A DNA stretch of 64,000 nt from Acidiferrobacteraceae bacterium (GCA_002724185.1 PBOB01000045.1:62001-126000); one strand, 5' to 3'; positions 18,994-29,167 are shown, numbered from the stretch's first letter. The notes: generated by a model from the sequence alone, not told the origin. Made by a program: numbers and translations.

Positions 18994-19008
18994 TCCCCCT
19001 ATGGGGGA
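18994..19008. repeat. Short inverted repeat upstream of the pterin dehydratase gene
   Basis: TCCCCC and GGGGGA arms separated by TAT, about 62 bp before the likely start of the downstream gene. It is a tight palindrome that could be an operator or an mRNA hairpin; nothing else supports a function. Confidence 0.35.
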
Positions 19009-19069
19009 TAGACTCGATACCATCGACGGTGATAACGTTTTCCTTAATGACGGAAAACAAGGAGGAATG

Positions 19070-19408
19070 ATGCAAGATTTTAGTAAGCTACAATGCGAGG
19101 CGTGCCGAGTAGGGGCACCGCCAGCCACCGATGAGGAAATATCAGATTTTTTGGAACACCACCCTGATTGGACGAAGATAGAAAACAATGGGATTTCCCA
19201 AATTACACGGACCTACAAATTTAGTAATTTTGTTGAGGCTCTTAAATTTACTAACTTGGTTGGTAGTATCTCGGAAGACGAGGGTCATCACCCGGCTTTA
19301 TTGACCGAATGGGGGCAAGTAACAGTTAACTGGTGGACCCATAAAATTAGTGGATTACATAGAAATGACCTTATCATGGGCGCAAAAACAGATATGTTGT
19401 ATGTCTAA
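19070..19408 (+). CDS. phhB: Pterin-4a-carbinolamine dehydratase
   Basis: About 112 aa from the ATG at 19070. It recycles tetrahydrobiopterin-type cofactor after aromatic amino-acid hydroxylases by dehydrating the 4a-carbinolamine. The active-site stretch is EDEGHHPALLTEWGQVTV followed by WWTHKISGLHRNDLIMGAKTD, the standard HHP ... TH ... GL ... D pattern. A strong AAGGAGGA lies just upstream of the tandem ATG ATG. The frame is open 135 bases further upstream, but that extension shows no conservation features. No phenylalanine hydroxylase gene is in the window. Confidence 0.92.
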   Translation: MQDFSKLQCEACRVGAPPATDEEISDFLEHHPDWTKIENNGISQITRTYKFSNFVEALKFTNLVGSISEDEGHHPALLTEWGQVTVNWWTHKISGLHRNDLIMGAKTDMLYV

Positions 19409-19469
19409 ATATTCATTCAATGGCCATCGCGCGAAGCTTTTTTGACTGCTCGAATAGACACATATTGAT

Positions 19470-20444
19470 ATGGATCGCACCGAACGATTCTATACTATAG
19501 ATCGCTTACTAAAGAGCAGTCGTGTTGTACCATTGAGCCGATTGATAGAAGAGCTGGAAGTGTCTCGTGCGACAGTTCGTAGAGATCTTGAATATATGCG
19601 CGATCGTATGGCTGCTCCAATAATTTGGGATCGTGCCCAGCGTGGCTATCGCTATGATATCGATCAGGATCAGGATAGCCGGTATTCATTACCTGGTCTA
19701 TGGTTCAATTCTTCTGAGGTTTATGCGCTTTTAACTATGGATCGTCTTCTTAGCAGTTTACAGCCAGGTCTTCTTGAGCCTCATATTGAGCCTCTGCGCA
19801 CTAGAGTACGACGTTTGCTAGGGAGTGGTAACCATTCTACTCATGAAGTAGAGCGACGGATTCGAATTCTTAATATGGCAGCACGACAAGCAGACGCGGG
19901 CATTTTTGGGTCGATTGCAGATGCACTCTTGCGTCGTAAGAGATTAGAAATTCGCCATCTTAATCGACGCGTAGATGAGTATACAGAGAGGGTTGTTTCT
20001 CCCCAGCGACTGACTCATTATAGAGATAATTGGTATCTAGATGCTTGGTGTCATATGAGGAAATCCTTGCGCAGTTTCGCGGTCGATGTGATAGACCGTG
20101 CAGATCTGGTTGAGGATCAAGACACAAAAGATGTGAGTGATGCGGAATTGGAGAGAATACTCGGTAATGGATACGGTATCTTTGCGGGAGAATCTACCCA
20201 AACGGCCCTATTAAAATTTACATCATCAGCTGCTAAATGGGTTGCTCAAGAAAAGTGGCATTCGGAACAAAATGGCAGTTATCAATCAGATGGAAGCTAT
20301 CATTTAACTGTGCCTTATGCTAATAACACAGAACTCATAATGGATATTTTGAAGCATGGTCCGGATGTCGAGGTGCTGTCGCCGGACAGCCTTAGGGAGG
20401 CTGTCCGGCGCCGTCTCAGGGCAACAACCATTCATTATGAATAG
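19470..20444 (+). CDS. WYL-domain transcriptional regulator
   Basis: A 324-aa regulator of the YafY/PafBC type. The N-terminal winged helix-turn-helix covers about residues 4-60 (RFYTIDRLLKSSRVVPLSRL and ELEVSRATVRRDLEYM). The WYL domain includes NWYLDAWCHMRKSLRSFAVD near residue 190, with the arginines that contact ligand or nucleic acid in studied members. A C-terminal WCX domain includes the PDSLREAVRRRL stretch. WYL regulators commonly respond to DNA damage or to nucleic-acid ligands and are frequent in phage-defence loci. The gene lies about 60 bp after phhB and 200 bp before recC on the same strand. Confidence 0.9.
   Translation: MDRTERFYTIDRLLKSSRVVPLSRLIEELEVSRATVRRDLEYMRDRMAAPIIWDRAQRGYRYDIDQDQDSRYSLPGLWFNSSEVYALLTMDRLLSSLQPGLLEPHIEPLRTRVRRLLGSGNHSTHEVERRIRILNMAARQADAGIFGSIADALLRRKRLEIRHLNRRVDEYTERVVSPQRLTHYRDNWYLDAWCHMRKSLRSFAVDVIDRADLVEDQDTKDVSDAELERILGNGYGIFAGESTQTALLKFTSSAAKWVAQEKWHSEQNGSYQSDGSYHLTVPYANNTELIMDILKHGPDVEVLSPDSLREAVRRRLRATTIHYE
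20381..20409. repeat. 11-bp perfect inverted repeat within the 3' end of the WYL gene
   Basis: GCCGGACAGCC (20381-20391) and GGCTGTCCGGC (20399-20409) are separated by seven bases. The element is GC-rich in an otherwise AT-leaning region and lies 35 bp before the stop, about 240 bp before recC. It could form a strong mRNA hairpin or bind a dimeric regulator. It encodes a conserved-looking part of the protein, so chance plus codon constraint is also possible. Confidence 0.6.
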
Positions 20445-20646
20445 TGACTGCAAAGTACGAGTAAATAGTGCCTCACCACTTGACCTGATTTAGATGAAAA
20501 AGTCCAATTCAAGATTGCCTAGTTTCATACTGCATAGACCGATTAAATTGCATAGATGCTCATGTCATGAGACCTCGATGCAGTAGACTTGCTGAAATTG
20601 GTATTAATTATTTCGGCGCATTTTATTGTGATCTAATTCTGAAGCC
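20445..20646. promoter_or_regulatory. Region upstream of recC
   Basis: About 200 bp between the WYL regulator and recC. It probably carries the recCBD promoter, but no canonical sigma70 pair or LexA-type CTGT-N8-ACAG site was seen. It contains a partial dyad (TCATGTCATGA) near 20560. Confidence 0.35.
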
Positions 20647-23600
20647 ATGCTGCAAATTTGTCACGCGAACTATCTAGAGGATCTTGCGGATCAACTAGCC
20701 TTAGATCTTTTCGATAAGCCTAGTGATGCTCTTGTGCCGGAATTGATCGGTGTTCCTGGTCAAGCCATTGCTGATTGGCTATCCCTTCGCATGGCGAGTA
20801 ATTATGGAATCGTGGCCAATGTAAGAAGACTATTACCAGCAGAGATAATTTGGCACTTGTTTCGATCAGTATTGTCAAATGTACCAAGCAGGAACGAATT
20901 CAGCGTGGAAGTTCTTGCTTGGAGAATTCTTGCATGTTTGGATGACAAGAGTTTTGTATTACAGCACCCCCCAATTTCAGATTATCTAGCATCAGGTGAT
21001 CTTCACAACAGATGGCAGTTAGCGAGAAATCTCGGCCACCTTTATGGTCAATACCTTATCTACCGACCAGATTGGATCTTACAATGGCAATATAAAGATA
21101 CAAAAGACTGGCAGGGTTCACTGTGGAATCGGCTTGTGTCTAAAGGTAGTGACAGACATTGGCTGGCACTTTACAAGGAGATGCACAGGTCATTAAAACA
21201 GCATGCATATGTAAGGGATAGATTGCCCAATCGAATCAGTCTTTTTGCACTTCCCGCATTGTCCGGTACGTATTTGGAAATAATGCAAGAACTTTCTGTT
21301 TACATGGAGGTAAGAATTTATCATCAAAACTTTTCTTCAGGCTATTGGGGAGAAATTCTCAGTGAGAAGGAGCGCGAGCAGTTAATTGCACAGTCAAGAG
21401 GCGTTTCTCCAGCGTATTTAGAGGCCGGCAACCCGATACTCGCATCAATGGGCAGGCAAGGCCGTGAACAACTACTGAGTCTACTTGAACTCGAATCAAA
21501 GGAAATAGATAAATTTCGTGAGCCATCATCACGAACACTTCTTGGCCGTATACAAAGAGATATTTTTGCGATGGAAGGAGAAAATGATCTGGGAGGCTTT
21601 CTGCTTAATGAGGCTGATCAGTCTCTCCAACTCCATATTTGTCATAGTATGATGAGGGAAATTGAAATTCTTCATGATCAATTGCTTGCACTGCTTGATG
21701 ACGATCTTACGCTTGATACATCCGATATCTTAGTACTGATCCCCAATCTGGCGTTATATGCGCCCCACGTAGAAGCGGTTTTCGGAACCGCACGAGGTAA
21801 AAGGTATTTACCATGGTCTTTGACGGGGAAGGGAATGTTAGACCAGCCACTGACTAAATGTTTTATTAATATTTTCGATCTAATTAATAGTCGTTTTGAA
21901 ACTGATAAAGTGATCGGATTACTTGAGGAAAAAGTTATAGCTAATCAGTTTGGCTTGCTTGAGGCAGACATCGAACTGATCCGGAAATGGGTACGAAATA
22001 TAGGCATATCTTGGGGTGCCGATCGTCCTGGTGTAAGTGATCTCGGTTTTAATACGGGATATCAACACACATGGCGAAGTGGCCTTGACCGATTATTACT
22101 CAGTCATGCTGTAGGTGAAAAACCTGATCTGTTCTCGGGAGTTTTACCTGGCATGCCGTTGAGTAGTAGTGAGGCGCAGGTTGTTGGGCGACTTTGTACT
22201 TTCATAGAGGAGCTAATAATGCTGATAAAAAAAAGTGAAGTTCCTCGAACGGTATTAGAGTGGGTGTCAGTATCTAATCAAATTCTAGATAGATTTTTCT
22301 GTATAGAGAATAAATACGAGATAGAAATTCGTCACTTGCGCGATGGGTTGAGCGAGGTTGCAGAGCGGGCAACAGCAGGTAACTATATGAATGAGTTGCC
22401 GATGACTATTTATCTAGATGCCCTTAAAGCTCAGTTTTCTGACAAGGTAAGTGGCAAGTTCATGACTGGCGGTATAACGTTTGCACCACTTAACCATGGC
22501 GCATGTGTGCCATCAAGAGTAATGTGTATTTTGGGTTTAGACGATAGTTTTCCCAGACACGATAGATCTTATAGCTTCAATCTAATTCGGCAAAAACCGC
22601 GATTTGGAGATAGGCGACAGAGAGATGAAGACCAACATGCGTTTCTTGAAGCGTTGCTGTCCGCTAGACAAAAACTCTATATAAGTTACGTTGGGCGGGA
22701 TGTAAGAGACGACAGTGAAAAATCTGCTTCAGTGTTGGTTAGTGAGGTCATTAATTACGCAAGCCGCATTTGTGGCACTACGTTTAGTACGACAAACAAC
22801 GGGCCACTAACTGTTGTACACCCCTTACAAGCATTCAGTGCCAAATATTTCACTGGAGAAGATAGTCGTCTTTTTAGTTATGCGTCTGAATTTTTGCCTA
22901 ACGCAGATAGCCAGATTTCATCTCCAAAAGAGCTTAATCTACAGTCACTACAAGTAATAGAAATTACAGATGTAGAACTCGAGAATCTTATACAGTTCTT
23001 TTGTAACCCAGCCCAAATGCTCTTGCGAGATCGTCTAAATATCTCACTAAAACGCCCACGAACTTGGTTACCGGCATGTGAGCCTATGGCTCTCGATTGG
23101 ATTGAGCTGAAAAATTTATCTGAAGCAGCTATGCAAGCTCAACTTAAGGAAGAATCATGGGAATCGTTTATTGATCGATGGCATGCGAATGGCAAACTTC
23201 CTTCTGCTACACCGGGCGATCTTGTTTTGGCTGAAGCGTGGTCTATAGCAACAGAAATTAGATTTCGGTTACAACAGATTCTTCCTGAGAAAATTCAACG
23301 AGATTTGATGATAGACATACATATGGAACGTTTTCGTTTACGGGGCACATTGCGAAATGTTAACGATGCAGGTTTGCTCAGCTATACTTTTTCTAGACCA
23401 AGCATCTATGATTTGCTGAGATTTTGGTTGTCACATCTGACATTGAGTGCATCTCCAGAAGTAAACGTAACAACCAGTAGGATGTTAATACCAGGTAAAA
23501 CGTTGGTACTTAGTAAAGTCAGAAATGGTGCTGAGTTTCTGCAAGAATTGGCGGCGCTATATGAAGAGGGTATGAACCAGCCCCTCGCATTCTTTCCACG

Positions 23601-23817
23601 ATCTGCTTGGGCTTATGTCAAAGCTGCACAAGATCCAAATAAAGCCGCACAAAAAGAATGGTTAGGCTCAGACTATAGTCGTGGTGAGGGCGATGATCCT
23701 TACTATACAGCTGCTTTCGAAGATGTTGAAGACAGTGTACTGGGCTCGAAGTTTGCGATTCTCGCTAAACAGATTCTAGGGCCGTTGCGTAAGCACTTGA
23801 TTGAGGAAAGTAAATAG
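20647..23817 (+). CDS. recC: Exodeoxyribonuclease V gamma subunit RecC
   Basis: Chi-recognition and strand-splitting subunit of RecBCD, 1056 aa (E. coli 1122). It opens with LEDLADQLALDLFDKP and VPGQAIADWLSLRMAS, the typical N-terminal inactive helicase fold. Later GRQGREQLLSLLELE, ILVLIPNLALYAPHVEAVF, LPWSLTGKG and GGITFAPLNHGACVPSRVMC match RecC. The C-terminal third is the inactive nuclease-like domain. It overlaps the recB start by one base, so recC-recB-recD form one operon. The ribosome site is weak. Confidence 0.95.
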   Translation: MLQICHANYLEDLADQLALDLFDKPSDALVPELIGVPGQAIADWLSLRMASNYGIVANVRRLLPAEIIWHLFRSVLSNVPSRNEFSVEVLAWRILACLDDKSFVLQHPPISDYLASGDLHNRWQLARNLGHLYGQYLIYRPDWILQWQYKDTKDWQGSLWNRLVSKGSDRHWLALYKEMHRSLKQHAYVRDRLPNRISLFALPALSGTYLEIMQELSVYMEVRIYHQNFSSGYWGEILSEKEREQLIAQSRGVSPAYLEAGNPILASMGRQGREQLLSLLELESKEIDKFREPSSRTLLGRIQRDIFAMEGENDLGGFLLNEADQSLQLHICHSMMREIEILHDQLLALLDDDLTLDTSDILVLIPNLALYAPHVEAVFGTARGKRYLPWSLTGKGMLDQPLTKCFINIFDLINSRFETDKVIGLLEEKVIANQFGLLEADIELIRKWVRNIGISWGADRPGVSDLGFNTGYQHTWRSGLDRLLLSHAVGEKPDLFSGVLPGMPLSSSEAQVVGRLCTFIEELIMLIKKSEVPRTVLEWVSVSNQILDRFFCIENKYEIEIRHLRDGLSEVAERATAGNYMNELPMTIYLDALKAQFSDKVSGKFMTGGITFAPLNHGACVPSRVMCILGLDDSFPRHDRSYSFNLIRQKPRFGDRRQRDEDQHAFLEALLSARQKLYISYVGRDVRDDSEKSASVLVSEVINYASRICGTTFSTTNNGPLTVVHPLQAFSAKYFTGEDSRLFSYASEFLPNADSQISSPKELNLQSLQVIEITDVELENLIQFFCNPAQMLLRDRLNISLKRPRTWLPACEPMALDWIELKNLSEAAMQAQLKEESWESFIDRWHANGKLPSATPGDLVLAEAWSIATEIRFRLQQILPEKIQRDLMIDIHMERFRLRGTLRNVNDAGLLSYTFSRPSIYDLLRFWLSHLTLSASPEVNVTTSRMLIPGKTLVLSKVRNGAEFLQELAALYEEGMNQPLAFFPRSAWAYVKAAQDPNKAAQKEWLGSDYSRGEGDDPYYTAAFEDVEDSVLGSKFAILAKQILGPLRKHLIEESK

Positions 23818-26800
23818 TGGAGCTACACCACTTTAATGTTTCTAAAGCTCCTCTTGAAGGTATGAATTTAGTGGAAGCTTCAGCAGGGACTGGTAAAACG
23901 TGGGCCATTACTTCGTTGTACCTACGATTAGTGTTGGAGCAGAAATTGCCATTATCCCAAATCTTGGTAGTTACCTATACTCGTGCTGCAACACATGAAC
24001 TCAGAAACAGAATCTATCATCGTTTGCAGACTGCTCTAGTCGCTTTTGAGTTGGGATCAAACAGCAGTGATGTAGTGATTAATACACTCTTGAGGCAGTT
24101 TCCCAATCACAAGGAAGTGATAAGTTGTTTGCGTCATGCGCTGGCAAGCCTTGACGAATCAGTGATTCTTACAATACATGGTTTTTGTGATAGCGTACTT
24201 AAGGACTGTGCGTTCGAGGGCGCGATGCCTTTTGAGTCGGATGTAATCGTTGATGAAACTAACAATTTGACCGAAGTTCTTAATGACTTCTGGCGTCAGA
24301 ATATCTACTCCTCAGACCGGCTTTGGGTGAGTTGGTTAAAGTCTAATGGAATTAGCCAAGCGGATGATTTAGTTCAAAACTTTAAGGGACTAACTGGGAG
24401 ACCGTATCTTAATTTTGAGTCTTTGAATCAGATTCCCAACCTAGCGCCTTATGAAAGTAATCTGCACACAATATATAAAACTACTACAAATTTATGGTGC
24501 AGTTATCGTGAAGAGATAGTCAAGATATTAGAAGATGATGCCAGCCTCAATAGAGTAGTTTATCGAAAAACTAGTTTGTGCAAGTGGTTTGGTGACATGG
24601 ACAGATTGTTATCAGTTAAGAATCCTGATTTTAATCTATACGATAAGTTTGAGCGATTTTCGCGATTTCAGCAGTCATTCATTAACAGTGCAGTAAACGC
24701 AAATACTGATGCTCCGCAACATATTTTTTTTGAAACTTGTGACGAGTTAGCCCAGTGTTTCGCGTTGCTAAGCGATGTCTATGAAAAGAAGTATCCAGTC
24801 TGGCAGCGAGCGTGCTATGACTTTGCAAACGATGAACTACCCCGCCTTCAGGCTCAGCAACAGAAACTTTCTTATGACCGTATGCTTGTGAATTTACACA
24901 CTGCTCTTTTGGGTTCACAAGGGACTGACTTTGTGAAGCGCTTGAGGCAGGCTTATAAAGCTGTTTTATTGGATGAGTTCCAAGACACAGATCCGATCCA
25001 GTATGAGATATTCCGGACGATCTATGCAGGTACAGGCCAGCCTGTGTTTATGGTTGGAGATCCTAAACAAGCGATCTATTCTTTTCGTGGAGCCGATGTT
25101 TTTACCTATCTAAATGCTCGGGAGGGGGTCGGACGTATTTACACATTAGACGAAAATCATCGGTCAGTTCCTGGATTGGTGCAGGGGATAAATACTCTAT
25201 TCTCAAAAAGACAAAATAGTAGCGCGTTTTTGTTTGACGCTATTGAGTTCAATTCTGCGGTAGCAGTTGCTGAGGTGCCTGAAGTTTCGCAGGATCCATT
25301 AGGCCTAGAGCCATTAATAATTTGGCCTCTTCTGCGAACAGGCCAGGAGAAACCACTGGCTAAATATAACGCAGAAGCTATATGTACTCAGGCAGTTGCA
25401 GCAGAAATTGTGCGATTGCTTGGAGCACCTGCAAAGCTCGGTGATCACTTACTTAGGCCAAGCGACATTGCGGTGCTTGTGACCAGTCACGATGAGGCTC
25501 GTAAAGTCGAGGACGTTTTACAGGATGTTGATGTACCTGCAGTACGAGTTGTTCAGGAGAGCATTTATGAGACCGAAGACGCATTAGAACTAGAACGAGT
25601 TCTTGCCGCTGTTGCACAACCTAATAGCCTGTCGCTTGTTAGGGCAGCTCTATTAACAGATGTGTTTGGATATAGTGTCCGAGAATTATCTGCAGTTACT
25701 GAGATTGATCCGTTTTGGGATGATCTTTCGGAGCGATTACATCGTTATCATGAGCGATGGAGGCGAGCTGGGTTTATGCAGATGTTTCGTGAACTTACTT
25801 CAACAGAAAATACTTTCCAGCGTCTGCTAGATGCGTCTGATGGCGAGAGAAGAATAACAAATTTATTACATCTTGCTGAAAAAATTCATACTGAGTACAG
25901 CCATAGTTGTGATCCTTTAAGGGTGCTCATGTGGTTTTCTACCATGCGCGATCATCCGCCGACGGGAGATGACGATGCGCTCTTGAGATTAGAAAGTGAT
26001 CAAGATCGTGTGCGAATTATGACTTTGCATGCGAGTAAGGGGCTCCAGTTTCCAGTTGTTTTTTTGCCCTTTAGTTGGCGTGGCGGCCTGCGCGCGGGTC
26101 GGTATGTTGACTACTGCATATTTCATCAGTCGGAACCACCCTATTCAGCCACTGTCGATTTCGGTTCAGATCGAATGTCAGAGAACATAGTAAGGGCGCA
26201 TGAAGAAGAGCTGGCGGAGCGCCTTCGACTACTCTATGTCGGACTTACTCGAGCACAAAGTCGATGCTATCTTGCCTGGGGGGCTGTGAATGACGCCGGC
26301 ACCTCACCACTTGCATGGTTACTACATCGGCCACAAGAATATTCTTCTACAGATAATGTGGCAGCACTGGCTACAAACTTTTGTTCAATTTCAGACAATG
26401 ATTTAATTCGGACGTTGTACGATATCAAAAAGCAAGCATCAGATAAGATATCTATTTCGCAGCCACCAGAATTAAATGGCAATCTTGCTTACTCCTATGC
26501 TATGCCGCAAGGGCCATTTAGGTCGCGACAATCAGTACGCCAGGAGAAAAGATCGTGGCAGGTGGATAGCTTTAGTTCGTTAACTAGACATCAGCATAAG
26601 GATAATATTGATTTGCCAGATCGTGATGACAGGGATAGTTTTCCTCGTGACAGTGACATCAATAATATAGATGGAATTTTTGCTTTTCCAAAAGGTGCTC
26701 GGGCAGGTACTTGTCTCCATCAAATTCTTGAAGAAATTGATTTTACGGTAAAAGACGTATCTGTAAGAAAGGCGACGGTAGTGCGTATTCTAAGAAGCCA

Positions 26801-27416
26801 CGGGTTTGATATGCATTGGGTCGATATTATAGATAATATGATTGGTAATGTGCTGTCCACATCCCTTGGCATACATGATTCATTTACGATGTCCGAAGTC
26901 GCAAGATCGCAGAGAATAGATGAGATGGAGTTTTATTATCCTGTATCCAAATTACACTCCACATCTTTGCGAAAAGTACTAGATGATCGTGGATTTAGCG
27001 CGAATGGAGTACTTGCGTCAGCCTTAGCAGGTATCGATTTCGATATTAACGATGGATACATTCATGGCTATATCGACCTTGTTTTTAAAGCTAAGGGGCA
27101 ATATTGGTTGGTTGATTACAAGTCAACTTATCTCGGGAACCAATTGGAAGATTATCGGGACGTTATGCTCCAATCAGCAATGATCCGCGAGCACTACAAT
27201 TTACAGTACTTGCTATACACCGTTGCTGTACATAGGTTTCTTAGTCAGCGTATGGTCAACTATGAGTACGACACTCATTTCGGTGGTATCTACTACCTCT
27301 TTCTTCGAGGCATGGAGCCAACTCGGCCTGGCAGCGGAGTATTTTTTGATAGACCTTCACGGGAACTAGTGGAAAGTATCGACAAATTGTTTACTGCGCA
27401 GAGCAAAGCGATATGA
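23817..27416 (+). CDS. recB: Exodeoxyribonuclease V beta subunit RecB
   Basis: UvrD-family 3'-5' helicase fused to a PD-(D/E)xK nuclease, 1199 aa. Walker A is EASAGTGKTW with K27, and Walker B is VLLDEFQDTDPIQYEIF. Further helicase motifs are GDPKQAIYSFRGAD, TLHASKGLQFPVVFLP and LRLLYVGLTRAQSR. The nuclease domain near residues 1080-1105 has GYIDLVFKAKGQYWLVDYKS, with the catalytic Asp and Lys retained. The start is a GTG overlapping the recC stop by one base. Both motor and nuclease therefore look active. Confidence 0.97.
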   Translation: MELHHFNVSKAPLEGMNLVEASAGTGKTWAITSLYLRLVLEQKLPLSQILVVTYTRAATHELRNRIYHRLQTALVAFELGSNSSDVVINTLLRQFPNHKEVISCLRHALASLDESVILTIHGFCDSVLKDCAFEGAMPFESDVIVDETNNLTEVLNDFWRQNIYSSDRLWVSWLKSNGISQADDLVQNFKGLTGRPYLNFESLNQIPNLAPYESNLHTIYKTTTNLWCSYREEIVKILEDDASLNRVVYRKTSLCKWFGDMDRLLSVKNPDFNLYDKFERFSRFQQSFINSAVNANTDAPQHIFFETCDELAQCFALLSDVYEKKYPVWQRACYDFANDELPRLQAQQQKLSYDRMLVNLHTALLGSQGTDFVKRLRQAYKAVLLDEFQDTDPIQYEIFRTIYAGTGQPVFMVGDPKQAIYSFRGADVFTYLNAREGVGRIYTLDENHRSVPGLVQGINTLFSKRQNSSAFLFDAIEFNSAVAVAEVPEVSQDPLGLEPLIIWPLLRTGQEKPLAKYNAEAICTQAVAAEIVRLLGAPAKLGDHLLRPSDIAVLVTSHDEARKVEDVLQDVDVPAVRVVQESIYETEDALELERVLAAVAQPNSLSLVRAALLTDVFGYSVRELSAVTEIDPFWDDLSERLHRYHERWRRAGFMQMFRELTSTENTFQRLLDASDGERRITNLLHLAEKIHTEYSHSCDPLRVLMWFSTMRDHPPTGDDDALLRLESDQDRVRIMTLHASKGLQFPVVFLPFSWRGGLRAGRYVDYCIFHQSEPPYSATVDFGSDRMSENIVRAHEEELAERLRLLYVGLTRAQSRCYLAWGAVNDAGTSPLAWLLHRPQEYSSTDNVAALATNFCSISDNDLIRTLYDIKKQASDKISISQPPELNGNLAYSYAMPQGPFRSRQSVRQEKRSWQVDSFSSLTRHQHKDNIDLPDRDDRDSFPRDSDINNIDGIFAFPKGARAGTCLHQILEEIDFTVKDVSVRKATVVRILRSHGFDMHWVDIIDNMIGNVLSTSLGIHDSFTMSEVARSQRIDEMEFYYPVSKLHSTSLRKVLDDRGFSANGVLASALAGIDFDINDGYIHGYIDLVFKAKGQYWLVDYKSTYLGNQLEDYRDVMLQSAMIREHYNLQYLLYTVAVHRFLSQRMVNYEYDTHFGGIYYLFLRGMEPTRPGSGVFFDRPSRELVESIDKLFTAQSKAI

Positions 27417-29167
27417 TGTTGGATCATCTAAAGGCAGCGTGCCGCGCCGGGCAGCTAAGCGAGATTGCTTTACATTTTGCTGAGTTTGTAGGCCGACTAG
27501 AACCTAATGCTGACGACAATGTTTTACTTGCTGCTGCCCTTGCCAGTCAGAGCGCTGTTTCAGGAGAGACATGCATCAATTTGAAGGATTTAGCGGGTAA
27601 TGCTGTGCTGCAAGGTAAAAACGATTCCGAGATTTGCGCACCTAAGCTATCTACCTGGCGGGCTATTCTGGTTAGCTCTCCATCTGTCAGCACCGGCGTT
27701 GAATCGTCGCTATTAGCGCTAGAAGATGATCGATTGTATTTGTCTAGCTACCGTGATTGGGAAGATCGTCTTGCTGCTGCGATTCGGGTATACGCCGAAG
27801 GTCCAGATATTGAGATAGATCAACAATTGTTTAACCAAGAACTATCCGCGTTATTCCCAGAAGATTTCTTGTCCGTAGAGCAAGAGCGAGCCGTGGTTCT
27901 CTCAATAAATCGGCGCTTTTCAGTAATCACTGGAGGACCAGGAACTGGCAAAACAACAACTGTGGCATCGCTTTTAGCATTGTTGCAGTGTTTGCAAACT
28001 ATAGAGCCGAACCAGATAGCATTATCAGCACCAACCGGTAAAGCAGCTGCACGATTAAGAGAAGTGATGGCGCATGTTTACGAGAAGTTGGGATTATCCA
28101 GTAATCTCTTACCGGCAAATTCTATTACTATGCATCGCTTATTGGGTCGTCGTAGTGGAGAAATTTTATCTAGATCTCACCCGGATAGCCCTCTTCCTTA
28201 CAGAATAATTGTTGTGGATGAGGCATCTATGGTGGATTTAGTTATGATGACGCAATTATTCGAGGCGCTGCCAGAAACTAGTCGTTTGATTATTTTGGGC
28301 GATAAAGATCAACTAGCATCTGTTGAAGTGGGTGCTGTTTTAGGAGATATCTGTGAGGTTATGAATGCTGGATTCTTAGTTCAGTCGGTGTCTGTGTTGC
28401 GGACTAGTTGGCGATTTGGGGATGAGAGCCAGTTGAGTGGTTTGTCGGCAGCGATCATTGATGGTGATACAGAGCAGGTTTACGAAGCAATCAATAGTAC
28501 CTCACAATCAAACATATCAAGAAGAGAGATTCTAAAACACGAAGAGTTTGCAGAAAATCTCAGAGATCACTGCATTAGTGATTATGCGAAGAGCATAGAG
28601 TTAGTTTTAGAAGGAGCTTCACCAGAAACGGTATTTAATGAGATTTCAAAGATGCAAGTGCTAGCTGCACATCGCACCGGCCCTCAGTCTGTTGAAGAAA
28701 TAAACCAGATGGTGTCAATGCATCTTGCTGATAGAGGATTAATTTATCCTAGCGATGGCTGGTATCCTGGGAGACGTGTACTGATCACGGAGAATGACTA
28801 CAACTTAGGTCTCTTTAATGGAGATATAGGAGTAACTTTTAGGGATAATAATCCTGATGTGTTAAAAGTAGTCTTCCCACGGCCTGAGGGGGGATGGCGG
28901 TCAATTAGCCCAGGGCGACTGCCGAGACATCAAACTGTTTATGCAATGACAGTCCACAAATCTCAGGGGTCGGAATACGATCGTGTCATAATGGTATTGC
29001 CTCAGACGATTTCGCCTATACTGACACGCTCCCTTTTATATACTGCTGTTACTCGTGCAATCTCTAAACTTGAGATCTGGGGTAGTGATGAAGTATTGCG
29101 CACAGCCATCGAGGCCGACTATAAGCGGACGTCTGGTTTACAACGGCGTCTAATTCGTGACCTGTAA
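27413..29167 (+). CDS. recD: Exodeoxyribonuclease V alpha subunit RecD
   Basis: SF1B 5'-3' helicase subunit of RecBCD, 584 aa. Walker A is TGGPGTGKTTTVASLL near residue 175, followed by SAPTGKAAARL, VVDEASMVDLVMM, ILGDKDQLASVEVGAVLGD and the C-terminal MTVHKSQGSEYDRV and LYTAVTRA. The N-terminal domain of about 110 residues is the RecD-specific RecB-contacting part. It overlaps recB by four bases (ATGA). Together with recB and recC it makes a full double-strand-break resection enzyme. Confidence 0.96.
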   Translation: MMLDHLKAACRAGQLSEIALHFAEFVGRLEPNADDNVLLAAALASQSAVSGETCINLKDLAGNAVLQGKNDSEICAPKLSTWRAILVSSPSVSTGVESSLLALEDDRLYLSSYRDWEDRLAAAIRVYAEGPDIEIDQQLFNQELSALFPEDFLSVEQERAVVLSINRRFSVITGGPGTGKTTTVASLLALLQCLQTIEPNQIALSAPTGKAAARLREVMAHVYEKLGLSSNLLPANSITMHRLLGRRSGEILSRSHPDSPLPYRIIVVDEASMVDLVMMTQLFEALPETSRLIILGDKDQLASVEVGAVLGDICEVMNAGFLVQSVSVLRTSWRFGDESQLSGLSAAIIDGDTEQVYEAINSTSQSNISRREILKHEEFAENLRDHCISDYAKSIELVLEGASPETVFNEISKMQVLAAHRTGPQSVEEINQMVSMHLADRGLIYPSDGWYPGRRVLITENDYNLGLFNGDIGVTFRDNNPDVLKVVFPRPEGGWRSISPGRLPRHQTVYAMTVHKSQGSEYDRVIMVLPQTISPILTRSLLYTAVTRAISKLEIWGSDEVLRTAIEADYKRTSGLQRRLIRDL

